A DNA stretch of 64,000 nucleotides from Advenella kashmirensis W13003 (GTDB taxonomy: Bacteria > Pseudomonadota > Gammaproteobacteria > Burkholderiales > Burkholderiaceae_B): the NCBI RefSeq assembly GCF_000506985.1, contig NZ_KI650982.1:361429-425428 (forward strand), in the 5' to 3' direction. The position numbers were made by a program, and so were the translations under genes. The notes under the pieces are model-generated. The model did not search any database. It had not been told where the DNA came from and worked only from the letters and a program-made list of their open reading frames with translations. This document shows, piece by piece, positions 48,808 through 57,830 of the stretch (within the stretch, counting starts at the first letter, position 1; each line of letters begins with the position of its first letter).

Positions 48808-50628
48808 ATGGCAGCAAATACCCTCATCACGCTTCTGAATGCCCAACTGGCATTCGGTCACCATGCCCTGCTCGATAACGCATCGCTTACCATTGCCGAA
48901 GGCGATCGCATCGGTTTGATCGGTCGCAATGGCGCCGGCAAATCGTCGTTGCTGCGTATTCTGGATGGTCGCTCCGAGCCCGACGACGGGGAAGTCTCGC
49001 GATTGGGGTCACTGCGTTCCATGACCGTCGAACAGGAACCCGAGCTGCCCGAAGACAGTACGATTTACGACACCATCGTCGGTGATTTCCTGAGCACGGA
49101 AGACTGGCAGCGGCCGGCACGCGCCAACATGATCATTGAAGAACTGGGGCTGTCGCCCGATAGTCAGATTGCCGGCTTGTCTGGCGGTACGCGCAAGCGT
49201 ATTGCACTGGCGCGGGCATTTGTCGAACAGCCCGATTTGCTGCTGCTGGACGAACCCACCAACCACCTGGATTTTCAGGGCATTGCCTGGCTGGAAAAAC
49301 GCATTCTGCAAAACCGCGGCGCATGCGTGGTCATTACCCATGACCGCCGCTTTCTGGATGCAGTCACGACACGCATCGTCGAACTGGATCGCGGCAAACT
49401 GCACAGCTACCCTGGCACTTTCAGCCAGTGGCAAGTGCATAAGGCCGAATGGCTGGCCGCCGAAAAACTGCAAAACGAACGTTTCGACAAAGTGCTGGCG
49501 CAGGAAGAGGTATGGATACGCAAGGGTGTAGAAGCTCGCCGCACCCGCAATGAAGGCCGGGTCAAACGACTGGAGCAATTGCGGCGTGAGCGCAGTGAGC
49601 GACGAGACCGCGTTGGCAACGTCAGCTTTGCGCTAACCACTGGCGAGCGTTCGGGCAAGCTGGTAGCGGAACTGGAAAACGTCGGCAAAAAATTCGGTGA
49701 CAAGACCGTCATTCGCGACTATTCCACTACCATCATGCGCGGCGACCGGATCGGCATTATCGGCCCCAATGGCGCCGGCAAAACCACCTTGCTTAAAATC
49801 ATCCTGGGCAAACTGGCGCCCGATAGCGGAACAGTCCGGCTGGGAACAAATTTGTCAGTCGCGTATTTTGACCAAATGCGTGAGCAACTGGATGACAACG
49901 CCGCCCTGACCGAAGTCATCAACCCGGGCAGCGAGTGGGTCGAAATCGGCAATCAGCGCAAACATGTTATGAGTTATCTGGGTGATTTCCTGTTCTCCCC
50001 TGCCCGCGCCCAATCCCCGGTTTCCAGTCTGTCAGGTGGTGAGCGCGCCCGCCTGCTGCTGGCGCGCCTGTTTGCCCGTCCGGCCAACGTGCTGGTCATG
50101 GACGAACCCACCAACGACCTGGATATCGAAACGCTGGAGCTGCTTGAAGAATTGCTGCAGGAGTTTTCCGGTACCGTGCTGCTGGTCAGCCATGACCGAA
50201 CCTTTCTGAATAATGTCATCACCCAGACCATCGCCTGCGAAGGCGACGGACAATGGCGCGATTATGTGGGCGGCTACGACGACTGGCTGGCCCAGCGGCC
50301 CGCATCCATTCAGATCAGGCAGGATGATGCCGGCACATCCGCACCAACGAAAAGTCCAGGCACTGCCCCGCCAGCGGCGGCACGCAAGGAAAACAAACCT
50401 GGCCGCCTGACCAATTGGGAACAGCAGGAACTCAAGCGCATTCCTGAAGAGATTGTGGAACTGGAAACCGAACAAAGCGAGCTGACCCAGCATCTGTCGG
50501 ACCCCGACCTGTATACTGGCGGCCCCGAAAAAGCCGCCGGCATCAACGAGCGTTTACTGGAAATTGAAGAAACTCTGCTGGCCAAACTGGAACGCTGGGA
50601 ATGGCTGGAAGGCAAAAAAGGCGACTAA
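48808..50628 (+). CDS. uup: ABC-F family ATPase (Uup type)
   Basis: Soluble protein of 606 residues with two ABC domains and no membrane segment. Walker A motifs GRNGAGKSS and GPNGAGKTT, signatures LSGGTRKR and LSGGERAR, Walker B motifs LLLLDEPTNHLD and VLVMDEPTNDLD. The Arg-rich linker (EARRTRNEGRVKRLEQLRRE) and a C-terminal coiled coil (about 540-606) are typical of Uup, which acts on ribosomes or branched DNA. It ends directly against the convergent O-methyltransferase stop with no gap. Confidence 0.93.
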   Translation: MAANTLITLLNAQLAFGHHALLDNASLTIAEGDRIGLIGRNGAGKSSLLRILDGRSEPDDGEVSRLGSLRSMTVEQEPELPEDSTIYDTIVGDFLSTEDWQRPARANMIIEELGLSPDSQIAGLSGGTRKRIALARAFVEQPDLLLLDEPTNHLDFQGIAWLEKRILQNRGACVVITHDRRFLDAVTTRIVELDRGKLHSYPGTFSQWQVHKAEWLAAEKLQNERFDKVLAQEEVWIRKGVEARRTRNEGRVKRLEQLRRERSERRDRVGNVSFALTTGERSGKLVAELENVGKKFGDKTVIRDYSTTIMRGDRIGIIGPNGAGKTTLLKIILGKLAPDSGTVRLGTNLSVAYFDQMREQLDDNAALTEVINPGSEWVEIGNQRKHVMSYLGDFLFSPARAQSPVSSLSGGERARLLLARLFARPANVLVMDEPTNDLDIETLELLEELLQEFSGTVLLVSHDRTFLNNVITQTIACEGDGQWRDYVGGYDDWLAQRPASIQIRQDDAGTSAPTKSPGTAPPAAARKENKPGRLTNWEQQELKRIPEEIVELETEQSELTQHLSDPDLYTGGPEKAAGINERLLEIEETLLAKLERWEWLEGKKGD

Positions 50629-51309
50629 TCAGCTATTGACGATGGCCACCGACAGGCCATCCCAGCCTTTGCTGCCCACCGTCTGAAATGCCGTGGCCGA
50701 TAGTTTTTCATTGCCTGCCATATCATCAAAGAACCGGCGCAGTCCCTGGATATTGCCGCCATCCGAGTGTGCGTCCAGTATCTGTCCCTGGCGCACCACA
50801 TTGTCTGCGACAATGACGGTACCCGGTGCGGACAACTTCAAGGCGAGCGCCAGATACTGAGGATTGTTCTCTTTATCGGCATCCAGAAAAATAAAATCAA
50901 ACGGGGCCGCACCTTCATCAATCAGCGCCTGCATCGACTCGGCAGCACGCCCCACGCGAATCTCCACTCGGTCCGCGACCCCGGCAATACGCAGGCTTTC
51001 GCGGGCCACTTTCAGGTAGTTCTCGTCAAAATCCAGCGTGACCAGCCGGCCATCCTGCCCCATGCCCAGCGCCATCCAGACCGTACTGTAGGCACCCAGG
51101 GTACCCAGCTCCAGAATACGACGGGCCCCTTTCATGCGCACCAGCAAATTAAGCAGCTTGCCCTGATTGGGCGCCACCTGAATGGCCGGCATGGCGTGCG
51201 CCTCGCAGTGCGCAAGCACTTTGGCAGGGATCGTATCGTCCGCCAGCAGCACCTGACTGAAATAATCATCAACCGCAACATAACGTTCGGGCGTAATTTG
51301 AATTTTCAT
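50629..51309 (-). CDS. SAM-dependent O-methyltransferase (family 3)
   Basis: 226 residues, similar in layout to catechol/caffeoyl-CoA O-methyltransferases. The SAM loop is ILELGTLGAYSTVWMA, the acidic strand is LVTLDFDENYLKVAR, and the metal-binding part is FIFLDADKENNPQYL and VADNVVRQGQILD. Substrate unknown. It lies 92 bases downstream of pyrC on the same strand; no functional tie is evident. Confidence 0.88.
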   Translation of the reverse strand: MKIQITPERYVAVDDYFSQVLLADDTIPAKVLAHCEAHAMPAIQVAPNQGKLLNLLVRMKGARRILELGTLGAYSTVWMALGMGQDGRLVTLDFDENYLKVARESLRIAGVADRVEIRVGRAAESMQALIDEGAAPFDFIFLDADKENNPQYLALALKLSAPGTVIVADNVVRQGQILDAHSDGGNIQGLRRFFDDMAGNEKLSATAFQTVGSKGWDGLSVAIVNS

Positions 51310-51401
51310 AACACATTGACTCGTTAATTTAAATAAACCGTCAGGACTGTCTGCGCGAAACCATTGGGATGGTGCGTTTTAAATTTGGCAGCTGTGCGCA
51401 C

Positions 51402-52463
51402 TCAACCGGCAAAGGACCAGTCCAGCGTTTCGCCCGCAGCCAGCGGCACCAATTCGGTCGCGCCATAGGGCAATGCAAAGGGAATCTCGAACGCCTTGCG
51501 CTCCAGCGTAACCGTCTCCGTATTAACCGGTAATCCATAAAACGCCGGACCATTGAGACTGGCAAACGCTTCCAGGCGATCCAGGCGCCCGGCCTGCTCA
51601 AATGCGGTCGCGTATAACTCAAGCGCATGCAGCGCGGTATAGCATCCAGCACAGCCGCAGCTATGTTCTTTGAGTCCTTTGGCGTGCGGCGCACTGTCCG
51701 TTCCCAGAAAGAACCGGTCGCTCTCGCTTGTCGCAGCAGCCAGCAGCGCCTGACGATGCGTTTCCCGTTTCAGCACCGGCAGGCAATAATAATGCGGACG
51801 GATCCCGCCCGTGAAAATGGCATTGCGGTTATACAGCAGATGGTGCGCAGTGATCGTGGCCGCGATCGGCCCCTCAGCCTGCATGACATAATCAACACCG
51901 TCTTTTGTCGTGATATGTTCAAACACCACCTTGAGCGCAGGATAGCGCTGACGCAATGGAATCATCACAGTATCAATGAACATGGCTTCGCGATCGAACA
52001 GGTCGACCGCAGGATCAGTCACCTCGCCATGCACCAGCAAAGGCAAGCCGTGTTTTTCCATGGCGGCGAGCGCCTGATCGCACTGGTCCAGCAGATTGGT
52101 CACGCCGGCATCGGAGTTGGTTGTGGCACCGGCCGGATACAGCTTAACCGCATGGACGAAATCGGACGCGGCCGCCAGTGCAATTTCCTGCGACGTCGTA
52201 TTTGCCGTCAGATAAAGCGTCATCAACGGCGTAAACGACGCGGCATCCGATCCTGCACGTTCCAGTGCCGACAATATACGCTCACGATAGGCTTCCGCCT
52301 CTTGAACTGTGGCCACTGGCGGGCGCAAATTGGGCATAACAATCGCCCGCCGAAACTGGCGCGCCGAATGCGCAACCACGGCCTGCAGTGCCTCCTCGTC
52401 GCGCAAATGCAAGTGCCAGTCATCTGGCTGGATCAGGGTAATGGCAGAATCAGTAATCAGCAT
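51402..52463 (-). CDS. pyrC: dihydroorotase (PyrC, type II)
   Basis: Zn2+ enzyme closing N-carbamoyl-aspartate to dihydroorotate in pyrimidine synthesis. 353 residues, as in E. coli PyrC. Metal ligands: HLHLRD near the N-terminus, the carboxylated lysine in [33 protein letters not shown], and the catalytic Asp in [14 protein letters not shown]. The start [20 protein letters not shown] is family-typical. Confidence 0.96.
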   Translation of the reverse strand: MLITDSAITLIQPDDWHLHLRDEEALQAVVAHSARQFRRAIVMPNLRPPVATVQEAEAYRERILSALERAGSDAASFTPLMTLYLTANTTSQEIALAAASDFVHAVKLYPAGATTNSDAGVTNLLDQCDQALAAMEKHGLPLLVHGEVTDPAVDLFDREAMFIDTVMIPLRQRYPALKVVFEHITTKDGVDYVMQAEGPIAATITAHHLLYNRNAIFTGGIRPHYYCLPVLKRETHRQALLAAATSESDRFFLGTDSAPHAKGLKEHSCGCAGCYTALHALELYATAFEQAGRLDRLEAFASLNGPAFYGLPVNTETVTLERKAFEIPFALPYGATELVPLAAGETLDWSFAG

Positions 52464-52806
52464 AATAGTAGAAGTCCTTTTTGGTGCCCATACTATACAG
52501 AAAACAGCGCGAAAAATTCATGTCTGAACGGACTGCGGCACAAGTCTGACGCATTCCTGAAGGATAGCGACTCTCATGGAGCAGTGGAGGACGCTAATAA
52601 TTCTTAACAAATATGTATTTTAGAAAAAGTGGTCCAACACACAGCATTTGGCTTATTATTATTATCAACTTCGCCGATTTTGCCTCCAAAAAACAATAAC
52701 TGTAAACTTTGATATTTTGGGCGAAAAAAAAACTATGCAAGAGGCAAATTACACGTTATCCTCTCCCTGTACGAATATACACACGCCTTTATGGAGATTT
52801 AAAAAC
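52464..52806. other. AT-rich intergenic region between pyrC and the SWIB gene
   Basis: 343 bases that should hold the divergent promoters of pyrC and the SWIB-domain gene. The stretch 52600-52740 is very AT-rich, with TTGATA and an A9 tract near 52710-52735. No supported gene or strong hairpin. Confidence 0.45.
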
Positions 52807-53082
52807 ATGGCAACAACTTCAGAAAAACCAGCCCGTAAGCCAAACGCAGCTTTCATGAAACCGCTGACTCCCAGCGCTGAGCTGGCTCAAGTAATCGGCA
52901 GTGATCCATTACCTCGTACAGAAGTGACCAAGAAGATCTGGGAATACATCAAAAAACACGATCTGCAGGATCCCAAGAATCGCCGCAACATCAATGCCGA
53001 CGCCAAACTGCGCCCCATTTTCGGTAAAGATCAGGTCAGCATGTTCGAGATGACAAAGCTGGTCAGTACCCACTTGAAATAA
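52807..53082 (+). CDS. SWIB/MDM2-domain protein
   Basis: Small basic protein of 91 residues with one SWIB domain (FMKPLTPSAELAQVIGSDPLPRTEV, then WEYIKKHDLQDPKNRRNINAD and MFEMTKLVSTHLK). The domain is best known from eukaryotic chromatin remodelling; bacterial copies occur in chlamydiae and betaproteobacteria and are proposed to bind DNA. The start at 52807 has GGAG about ten bases upstream and a Lys/Arg-rich tail (SEKPARKPN) before the domain. The longer upstream frame has no family similarity. A terminator follows. Confidence 0.9.
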   Translation: MATTSEKPARKPNAAFMKPLTPSAELAQVIGSDPLPRTEVTKKIWEYIKKHDLQDPKNRRNINADAKLRPIFGKDQVSMFEMTKLVSTHLK

Positions 53083-53105
53083 GCGGTTGTGCATAACGCG
53101 CTGTT

Positions 53106-53138
53106 AAAAAACGGACCCCTGCAGGTTCGTTTTTTTTC
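53106..53138 (+). terminator. terminator after the SWIB gene
   Basis: AACGGACC (53110-53117) pairs with GGTTCGTT (53124-53131), including one G-U pair, around a six-base loop, followed by eight T. Confidence 0.88.
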
Positions 53139-53236
53139 AGCCTTCCCACCATTATGGGCGGATGAACTGCCTGATGCAAAAAAACCGAAGGATGCACGTT
53201 ATTGAGAACATGCAATACATGCTCAAGAATGTCGCA

Positions 53237-53551
53237 TTATGCGCGGACGTACAGCCACCCTTCCTGCTGCAATTGAGCCAGTTCAAGAATCGCACCATGA
53301 GGCAGCACCTGCAAAGGGTCCCTTGTCTGACGATTGGCCCGCTGCAGGGTATTGGGGCACAACCAAGTCGCGGCATCCAGCGTCTCATGCGGACTATCCA
53401 GCGCAGCGACCACTGCCTGAGCATTGACCACGATTTTGATCTGCGCTTTGGGCGCCTCACGCAGCAAATTGGCGGCGTTGTTGCGCGCTCGCAGCAGGGC
53501 GTCTGGCGTGGGCGCATGAAGGACGACTCTCATAACCGCATTTTCAGACAT
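53237..53551 (-). CDS. DsrE-like small protein
   Basis: 104 residues, start supported by AGGAG six bases upstream. The layout fits the DsrE/DsrF-like family of sulfur-relay-type folds: RVVLHAPTPDALLRARNNAANLL, then IKIVVNAQAVVAAL and ending in a Gly-containing strand. The single cysteine (WLCPNTLQ, about residue 65) could be the reactive one. Function unknown; no neighbours of sulfur metabolism. Gene call is sound, family assignment is moderate. Confidence 0.65.
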   Translation of the reverse strand: MSENAVMRVVLHAPTPDALLRARNNAANLLREAPKAQIKIVVNAQAVVAALDSPHETLDAATWLCPNTLQRANRQTRDPLQVLPHGAILELAQLQQEGWLYVRA

Positions 53552-53591
53552 TTCAACTCCTGTTTAAAGTGAGTCATTATCGCACTGTTTC

Positions 53592-53894
53592 TTAAGGCGC
53601 TTCAGAGATAATCAGTTGCGGATCTGTCCGTTTATTGAGATCATTATCTTGACAGTCAAGGGTTATTCTGTAGCGGTGGTCAACAGGACATTGTCCAATC
53701 TTCAATCTGCAAAAGTCAGCAATTTTACTGAATGCATGGAAACTTGTACGAGCCGTTCCCGTACAATTGGGAAATCGCCCCTGATGATATGGCTTGCGAT
53801 ACGGATCGTGCCCGTTCATTTTGGCATTCAATCCATTGTGACCTATGCCAGTGCTGCCACTGAACCCCCAGGTCGGCCCGTTATAACTTATCAA
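53592..53894 (-). CDS. possible small protein or broken toxin fragment after the PAAR gene
   Basis: An open frame of about 100 codons continues past the PAAR stop in a different frame. A TTG start would overlap the PAAR stop as TTGA. The sequence (ISYNGPTWGFSGSTGIG, NGLNAKMNGHDPY) is Gly/Asn-rich and not recognised. It may be a coupled small gene, or a C-terminal domain of PAAR separated by a frameshift. No ribosome-binding site. Confidence 0.3.
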   Translation of the reverse strand: MISYNGPTWGFSGSTGIGHNGLNAKMNGHDPYRKPYHQGRFPNCTGTARTSFHAFSKIADFCRLKIGQCPVDHRYRITLDCQDNDLNKRTDPQLIISEAP

Positions 53895-54190
53895 TCGCCA
53901 ATAAATACGGTTGCAGATCCTTCCGTTATCGTTCCGCCGCACGAGATCGGATCGCCTGCGCGCCCTGCTGGTTTACCGTTGATAAACACTGTGGTCGAAC
54001 CGCTGGCAAGATGGCGAGAGTGCTCCGGCTCGTCGCAGCTTGAACATGCATGGGAACCGAAAGCGTCCCCCTCGCGCACAGCTGGCAATCCCTCAATGAT
54101 TACGTCTGTCGAAGCTTCAATAGCTGGGGTAGGCGGGAAATGGCAGTCGTGGCCCGAAGCATGATCTCCCAGACGGCTTGCGGATGACAT
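53891..54190 (-). CDS. PAAR-domain protein, type VI secretion spike tip
   Basis: 99 residues. It sharpens the VgrG spike and carries effectors. The PAAR pattern is clear: RLGDHASGHDCHFPPTP at the start, DVIIEGLPAVREGDAFGSH, and VFINGKPAGRAGDPISCGG. Metal ligands are probably the His residues and Cys near 10-16 and the later His and Cys. AAGGAG lies upstream of the ATG. It is the last clear gene of the VgrG module. Confidence 0.9.
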   Translation of the reverse strand: MSSASRLGDHASGHDCHFPPTPAIEASTDVIIEGLPAVREGDAFGSHACSSCDEPEHSRHLASGSTTVFINGKPAGRAGDPISCGGTITEGSATVFIGD

Positions 54191-54228
54191 AAGTGCTCCT
54201 TTTTTGAGAAATTGGTATCGTTAAAAAA

Positions 54229-54729
54229 TCATTCATCTGCAATAAACTTTACATTCGAAAACAGAAATGACGTGGCTGCATTGTTCATATCGATACCCAT
54301 AAATGCCGCAGTCGATATTGGATGCCACTGCTGCGCAGGACTGTCTGAAAATGAAACCAGAACAGCTTCGTTCAGGACCGGGGAGCTGAACTGCACGCAC
54401 CGAATCGAGTCAACGTAATACACATCAATTGTGGGGTCAGCTATAACAGCCAATGGCCCATCTTCGGAAAGCTCATCAAAACCGGCATTGACCGCTGTTT
54501 TAACAGCTTGCTGACGAAAGGCAATGCTCGATATCACGCCATTAGCATTACAGATCACATCCAGCGTCTCACCCTGTTTGTCATGGATGTAAATTCGATA
54601 ATCATCTCTGGGATGATCAGGTGGCGACGCATCGGCGGGTGATCTGAGGATACTAAAATAAAAATTGTAATACGCATCATAGGTGCTGGCAGCCATTGCG
54701 AGTGGGCGATCTACAAGAGAAATACGCAT
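54229..54729 (-). CDS. unrecognised protein, candidate immunity protein for the adjacent effector
   Basis: 166 residues, acidic, no signal peptide or membrane segment seen, and no family recognised. Features: RISLVDRPLAMAASTYDAYYNFY at the start, DDYRIYIHDKQGETLDVI, IDVYYVDSIRCVQF. It begins four bases after the putative effector stop, the usual place of an immunity gene in T6SS modules. Role inferred from position only. AT-rich like its neighbours. Confidence 0.6.
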   Translation of the reverse strand: MRISLVDRPLAMAASTYDAYYNFYFSILRSPADASPPDHPRDDYRIYIHDKQGETLDVICNANGVISSIAFRQQAVKTAVNAGFDELSEDGPLAVIADPTIDVYYVDSIRCVQFSSPVLNEAVLVSFSDSPAQQWHPISTAAFMGIDMNNAATSFLFSNVKFIADE

Positions 54730-54733
54730 ATGA

Positions 54734-55450
54734 TTATTTGTACAAAAAATGCATGATGGTTAGATCCTTGTCCCGAATGACCACCTCCAGCACTCTGTTA
54801 CGGACTTGTCCGTTTGCTGAGGTAACTGTCTTGATCGGGATTTCATATCTGAACAAGCCAGCAATCCCTTTGGGGTCCGGCGTTTTTTTTCCATATCGAA
54901 AGGCAAGATAGAGTATCTGTGTAGGGACATAACGCCCCGTTTCACCCATATGCCGAAGCGTCGTTGCAGTAAATTTAAAAATCTCCCGTGTTGTCAGGAC
55001 CCGAAAAGACACTTTGAGCGCGGTGATGGCAGACTGGGTGATGAGACCAGACCCGGCACCAATCGCAAAGCTTCTTGCCAGCCTGGTCCCCCCTCCGACG
55101 ACCAGTGATTTGCCGCCACTGAAAATAGCACGTATGCCCGTGCCCCCGACAAAGAACAGGATCGCGTTCTCTAACGGATAAACCGGCTGTATCGGAGGGT
55201 CGTAAATATGACTTTCCGATATGATTTTGCCTTCAATATCATAAGTGACATGAGGCGCAAATCTTTGATTTTCCTTAGGGACCGACGGATCCGTCCAGTG
55301 AAATCCTATAACGGCATTTTCTTCTTCGTCAAAGATCGGAACGGAATCTGCCTTGACACCAGGAGGTAAATAGTAAAGAATTTCTTCGCTATCGGCATTG
55401 TAACCGTTGACATTTGCCTCAAAGCCGATCTCTTCGCCGGTATAGTCCAT
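54734..55450 (-). CDS. candidate T6SS effector coupled to vgrG
   Basis: 238 residues. Its ATG directly follows the vgrG stop (TAA then ATG). Residues 1-90 are hydrophilic. Residues 95-147 are a Gly/Ala-rich hydrophobic stretch (ILFFVGGTGIRAIF, FAIGAGSGLITQSAITAL) like the linkers before polymorphic toxin domains. The last 80 residues (HMGETGRYVPTQIL, GKKTPDPKGIAG, LEVVIRDKDLTIMHFLY) form a compact beta-rich domain that recalls small RNase-type toxin domains, but this is not established. Candidate catalytic residues are His167, Arg173, Lys188 and His234. Confidence 0.65.
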   Translation of the reverse strand: MDYTGEEIGFEANVNGYNADSEEILYYLPPGVKADSVPIFDEEENAVIGFHWTDPSVPKENQRFAPHVTYDIEGKIISESHIYDPPIQPVYPLENAILFFVGGTGIRAIFSGGKSLVVGGGTRLARSFAIGAGSGLITQSAITALKVSFRVLTTREIFKFTATTLRHMGETGRYVPTQILYLAFRYGKKTPDPKGIAGLFRYEIPIKTVTSANGQVRNRVLEVVIRDKDLTIMHFLYK

Positions 55451-57559
55451 TTAATTTAAGTCTATCCTTTTACCGTTGATAATGATGTGTGTTCCACTGA
55501 TCCTGATCGTGCCATCCGCAGTCAGTTGAATCGAAGCCTGCCCGCTGGTAATAGTAACCGTATCCTGAGCATCCTGGACCAGAGCTGATCTGGCGGACAA
55601 CATCATCGACCTTGACGAGACAGCTTTATCGCCCGTGACCACTTCAGTGGCATTGCCACCCGCCCGGTTCCAGGTATCGCCCCGGACATTCAAGGTATAA
55701 GAGCCATTGCCTTTGCTTTCATTGGACATGAGCGCAAAATCGTGGGCATGATCAGAAAAAGCCGAGAAAACATTCTTGGGCTCCTTTCCTGTATCTCTGG
55801 GCCCACTTGACATACCGATCACGACTTTGAAATCACCATTTATCGTGGTTGTCGAGTTTCCACCGATATCTGTCCTCATATTTTTGTCAACAATTTCCTT
55901 GGAACTTCTTCTGGTTTTCGTCACCCGGTCGCGGCCAACAAATTCGACATAATCACGGCCGGTTATGCTGGAAGCATCATTTTCGATTTCGGTATTCATG
56001 TCCTTCTGAGCTCGAATAAAGACTTCTTCCTGTCCAATCTTGTCTTCAAAGCGAATAATATTTGCTGTGTGATAGTCACCACCTGGCGTAGAGCGCGAAT
56101 ACAGACCCATCTGTGTCGCATTCTCGGGCAGTTTCCACGGCGGCATCATGGCCGCGTTATATACCCGGCCGGTGATAATCGGATAGTCCGGATCGCCGTT
56201 CAGAAAATCTACGATCACTTCGTCACCGATGCGCGGTACCTGAATGGCACCGAAATTACCGCTGGCCCAGCTGCTGGCGACTCGAATCCAGCAGGAACTG
56301 TTTTCATCGCGCTTATCATATCGGTCCCAATGAAAATGCACTTTAACTTGCCCGTACTCATTGGTCCAAATCTCTTTACCTGCTGGCCCTACCACAACAG
56401 CAGTCTGAGGCCCCTGCGTTCGTGGCTTACGTGTTGTGCGAGGCGGCCGCAACGGTAATTTGGCACACTGCACGGTAAGCTCGAACAGACATCGACGCCC
56501 CTGTTCTGCGCCACTGCCCGCCAGGCCTTGCACATTGACTGAATGGTAATTGTTTTCTTTCAGGTCATAACGTGTACCAAGCACCACATATTCACGGTTC
56601 TCCTCTACGCGAGGACAATACATCAGGTTGAACAGCGAGCCCGTGGTGACACCGCGAGCCGTACTGCGCAGCGTCCTGGTATCGCGTACATGATGCTGCT
56701 CCTGCATTCGTTGGCGAGCATATCGCTCGCCAAGAGGGTCATCGGCATAGTTTCCGGGCCACTCATATACTTCGCTCTCATTATGCCTGTGCTCCAGCTT
56801 GATATGCTGCCCGGTTTTGAGGTCAACATTAGGTGCCTTGAAATTATAGTCGCTAGTTGTGTACTGACCGGATCGCAGATCCTGGTAGACGGCCACATGC
56901 GTCATATAATCCTGCTGGGGCAGGGACAGTTTGTCTTCTGTAAAATACGGCACATACTTATAACCGTCTACCGTCTTGTGATTCTGGACTTCATCACTCA
57001 TGACTAGAATGTGCTTGTCTTCCTCATGCTGAAAATAATAATGGATGCCCTCGGCTTCCAGCAAGCGGCTGATAAACTGGAAGTCGGTCTCGTCATATTG
57101 CACGCAGTAGGTGCGCGGGGCGTACTTTTCTCCCAAAGCAAACTCAAACGGATAACCATAGGGTGCCAGCACCTGCCTGATCGTTTCCGGTACCGATTGA
57201 TCCTGATAGATACGAAATTCTTTTTTTTGTGTAGTCAACCAGAACCAGGGAACGACACGCGCTTCGTAGACGAAGTAGCGATCCACCTCTCCTTCCTGAC
57301 CAACTAGCGCAAAGCCGGCGACCAGGCCATTCAAGTGGCGAGGTGTTGTTGCAGTCTGGATTGTGATTGTCAGGGACTTTCCAAGCATCGATCTGACATC
57401 GACCTGCATGGAACGATTCAGAAGACTCACTCGATAATCCGACAGAGTGGAAATACCATCTGAACCCTGCATGGAATTGAACAGCAGTTCAGCGTCGTCA
57501 GCCGCAATGGATACCCTGATCAGGCGATCAGGATCCAATATTTTTATGTTTGCAGACAT
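55451..57559 (-). CDS. vgrG: VgrG (TssI), type VI secretion spike protein
   Basis: 702 residues. The gp27-like N-terminal part (FNSMQGSDGISTLSDYRVSLLN, then YDETDFQFISRLLEAEGIHYYFQH) is followed by the gp5-like OB fold (VKVHFHWDRYDKRDENSSCWIRVASSWAS and IPRIGDEVIVDFLNGDPDYPIITGRVYN). A C-terminal DUF2345-type needle ends with short repeats (TVTITSGQASIQLTADGTIRISGTH). It heads a four-gene module, but no tss structural genes lie in the window, so it depends on a secretion apparatus encoded elsewhere. No strong ribosome-binding site; TATAAT occurs upstream at 57638-57643. Confidence 0.95.
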   Translation of the reverse strand: MSANIKILDPDRLIRVSIAADDAELLFNSMQGSDGISTLSDYRVSLLNRSMQVDVRSMLGKSLTITIQTATTPRHLNGLVAGFALVGQEGEVDRYFVYEARVVPWFWLTTQKKEFRIYQDQSVPETIRQVLAPYGYPFEFALGEKYAPRTYCVQYDETDFQFISRLLEAEGIHYYFQHEEDKHILVMSDEVQNHKTVDGYKYVPYFTEDKLSLPQQDYMTHVAVYQDLRSGQYTTSDYNFKAPNVDLKTGQHIKLEHRHNESEVYEWPGNYADDPLGERYARQRMQEQHHVRDTRTLRSTARGVTTGSLFNLMYCPRVEENREYVVLGTRYDLKENNYHSVNVQGLAGSGAEQGRRCLFELTVQCAKLPLRPPRTTRKPRTQGPQTAVVVGPAGKEIWTNEYGQVKVHFHWDRYDKRDENSSCWIRVASSWASGNFGAIQVPRIGDEVIVDFLNGDPDYPIITGRVYNAAMMPPWKLPENATQMGLYSRSTPGGDYHTANIIRFEDKIGQEEVFIRAQKDMNTEIENDASSITGRDYVEFVGRDRVTKTRRSSKEIVDKNMRTDIGGNSTTTINGDFKVVIGMSSGPRDTGKEPKNVFSAFSDHAHDFALMSNESKGNGSYTLNVRGDTWNRAGGNATEVVTGDKAVSSRSMMLSARSALVQDAQDTVTITSGQASIQLTADGTIRISGTHIIINGKRIDLN

Positions 57560-57784
57560 CTATATCTGGCAGGTCTGCGCTGCACCCACCCCTTATATAA
57601 ATTATTTTTTATAAATCGAATATAACGAATAATGTCTATTATAAGTAATTTGTCAGGTTGAGATACCTAGTTTTACATCCTATTTCAACCTGATTCACTC
57701 GCAGTACATTAAAGAGTTGATTTTTACTGCGGATGAACAGAGTTGGGCACTTCTTACTTATTTCGAAGGTTCCAGACGCACAAA

Positions 57785-57813
57785 CGCCCCGGACTCAAGA
57801 GAGAAACGGGGCG
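57785..57813 (-). terminator. terminator of the rRNA operon
   Basis: CGCCCCG (57785-57791) pairs with CGGGGCG (57807-57813) about 18 bases past the 5S 3' end. On the minus strand it is followed by TTTGTG, a short T-run. GC-rich stem, modest T-tail. Confidence 0.6.
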
Positions 57814-57830
57814 AATGATTGGAATAAAAA

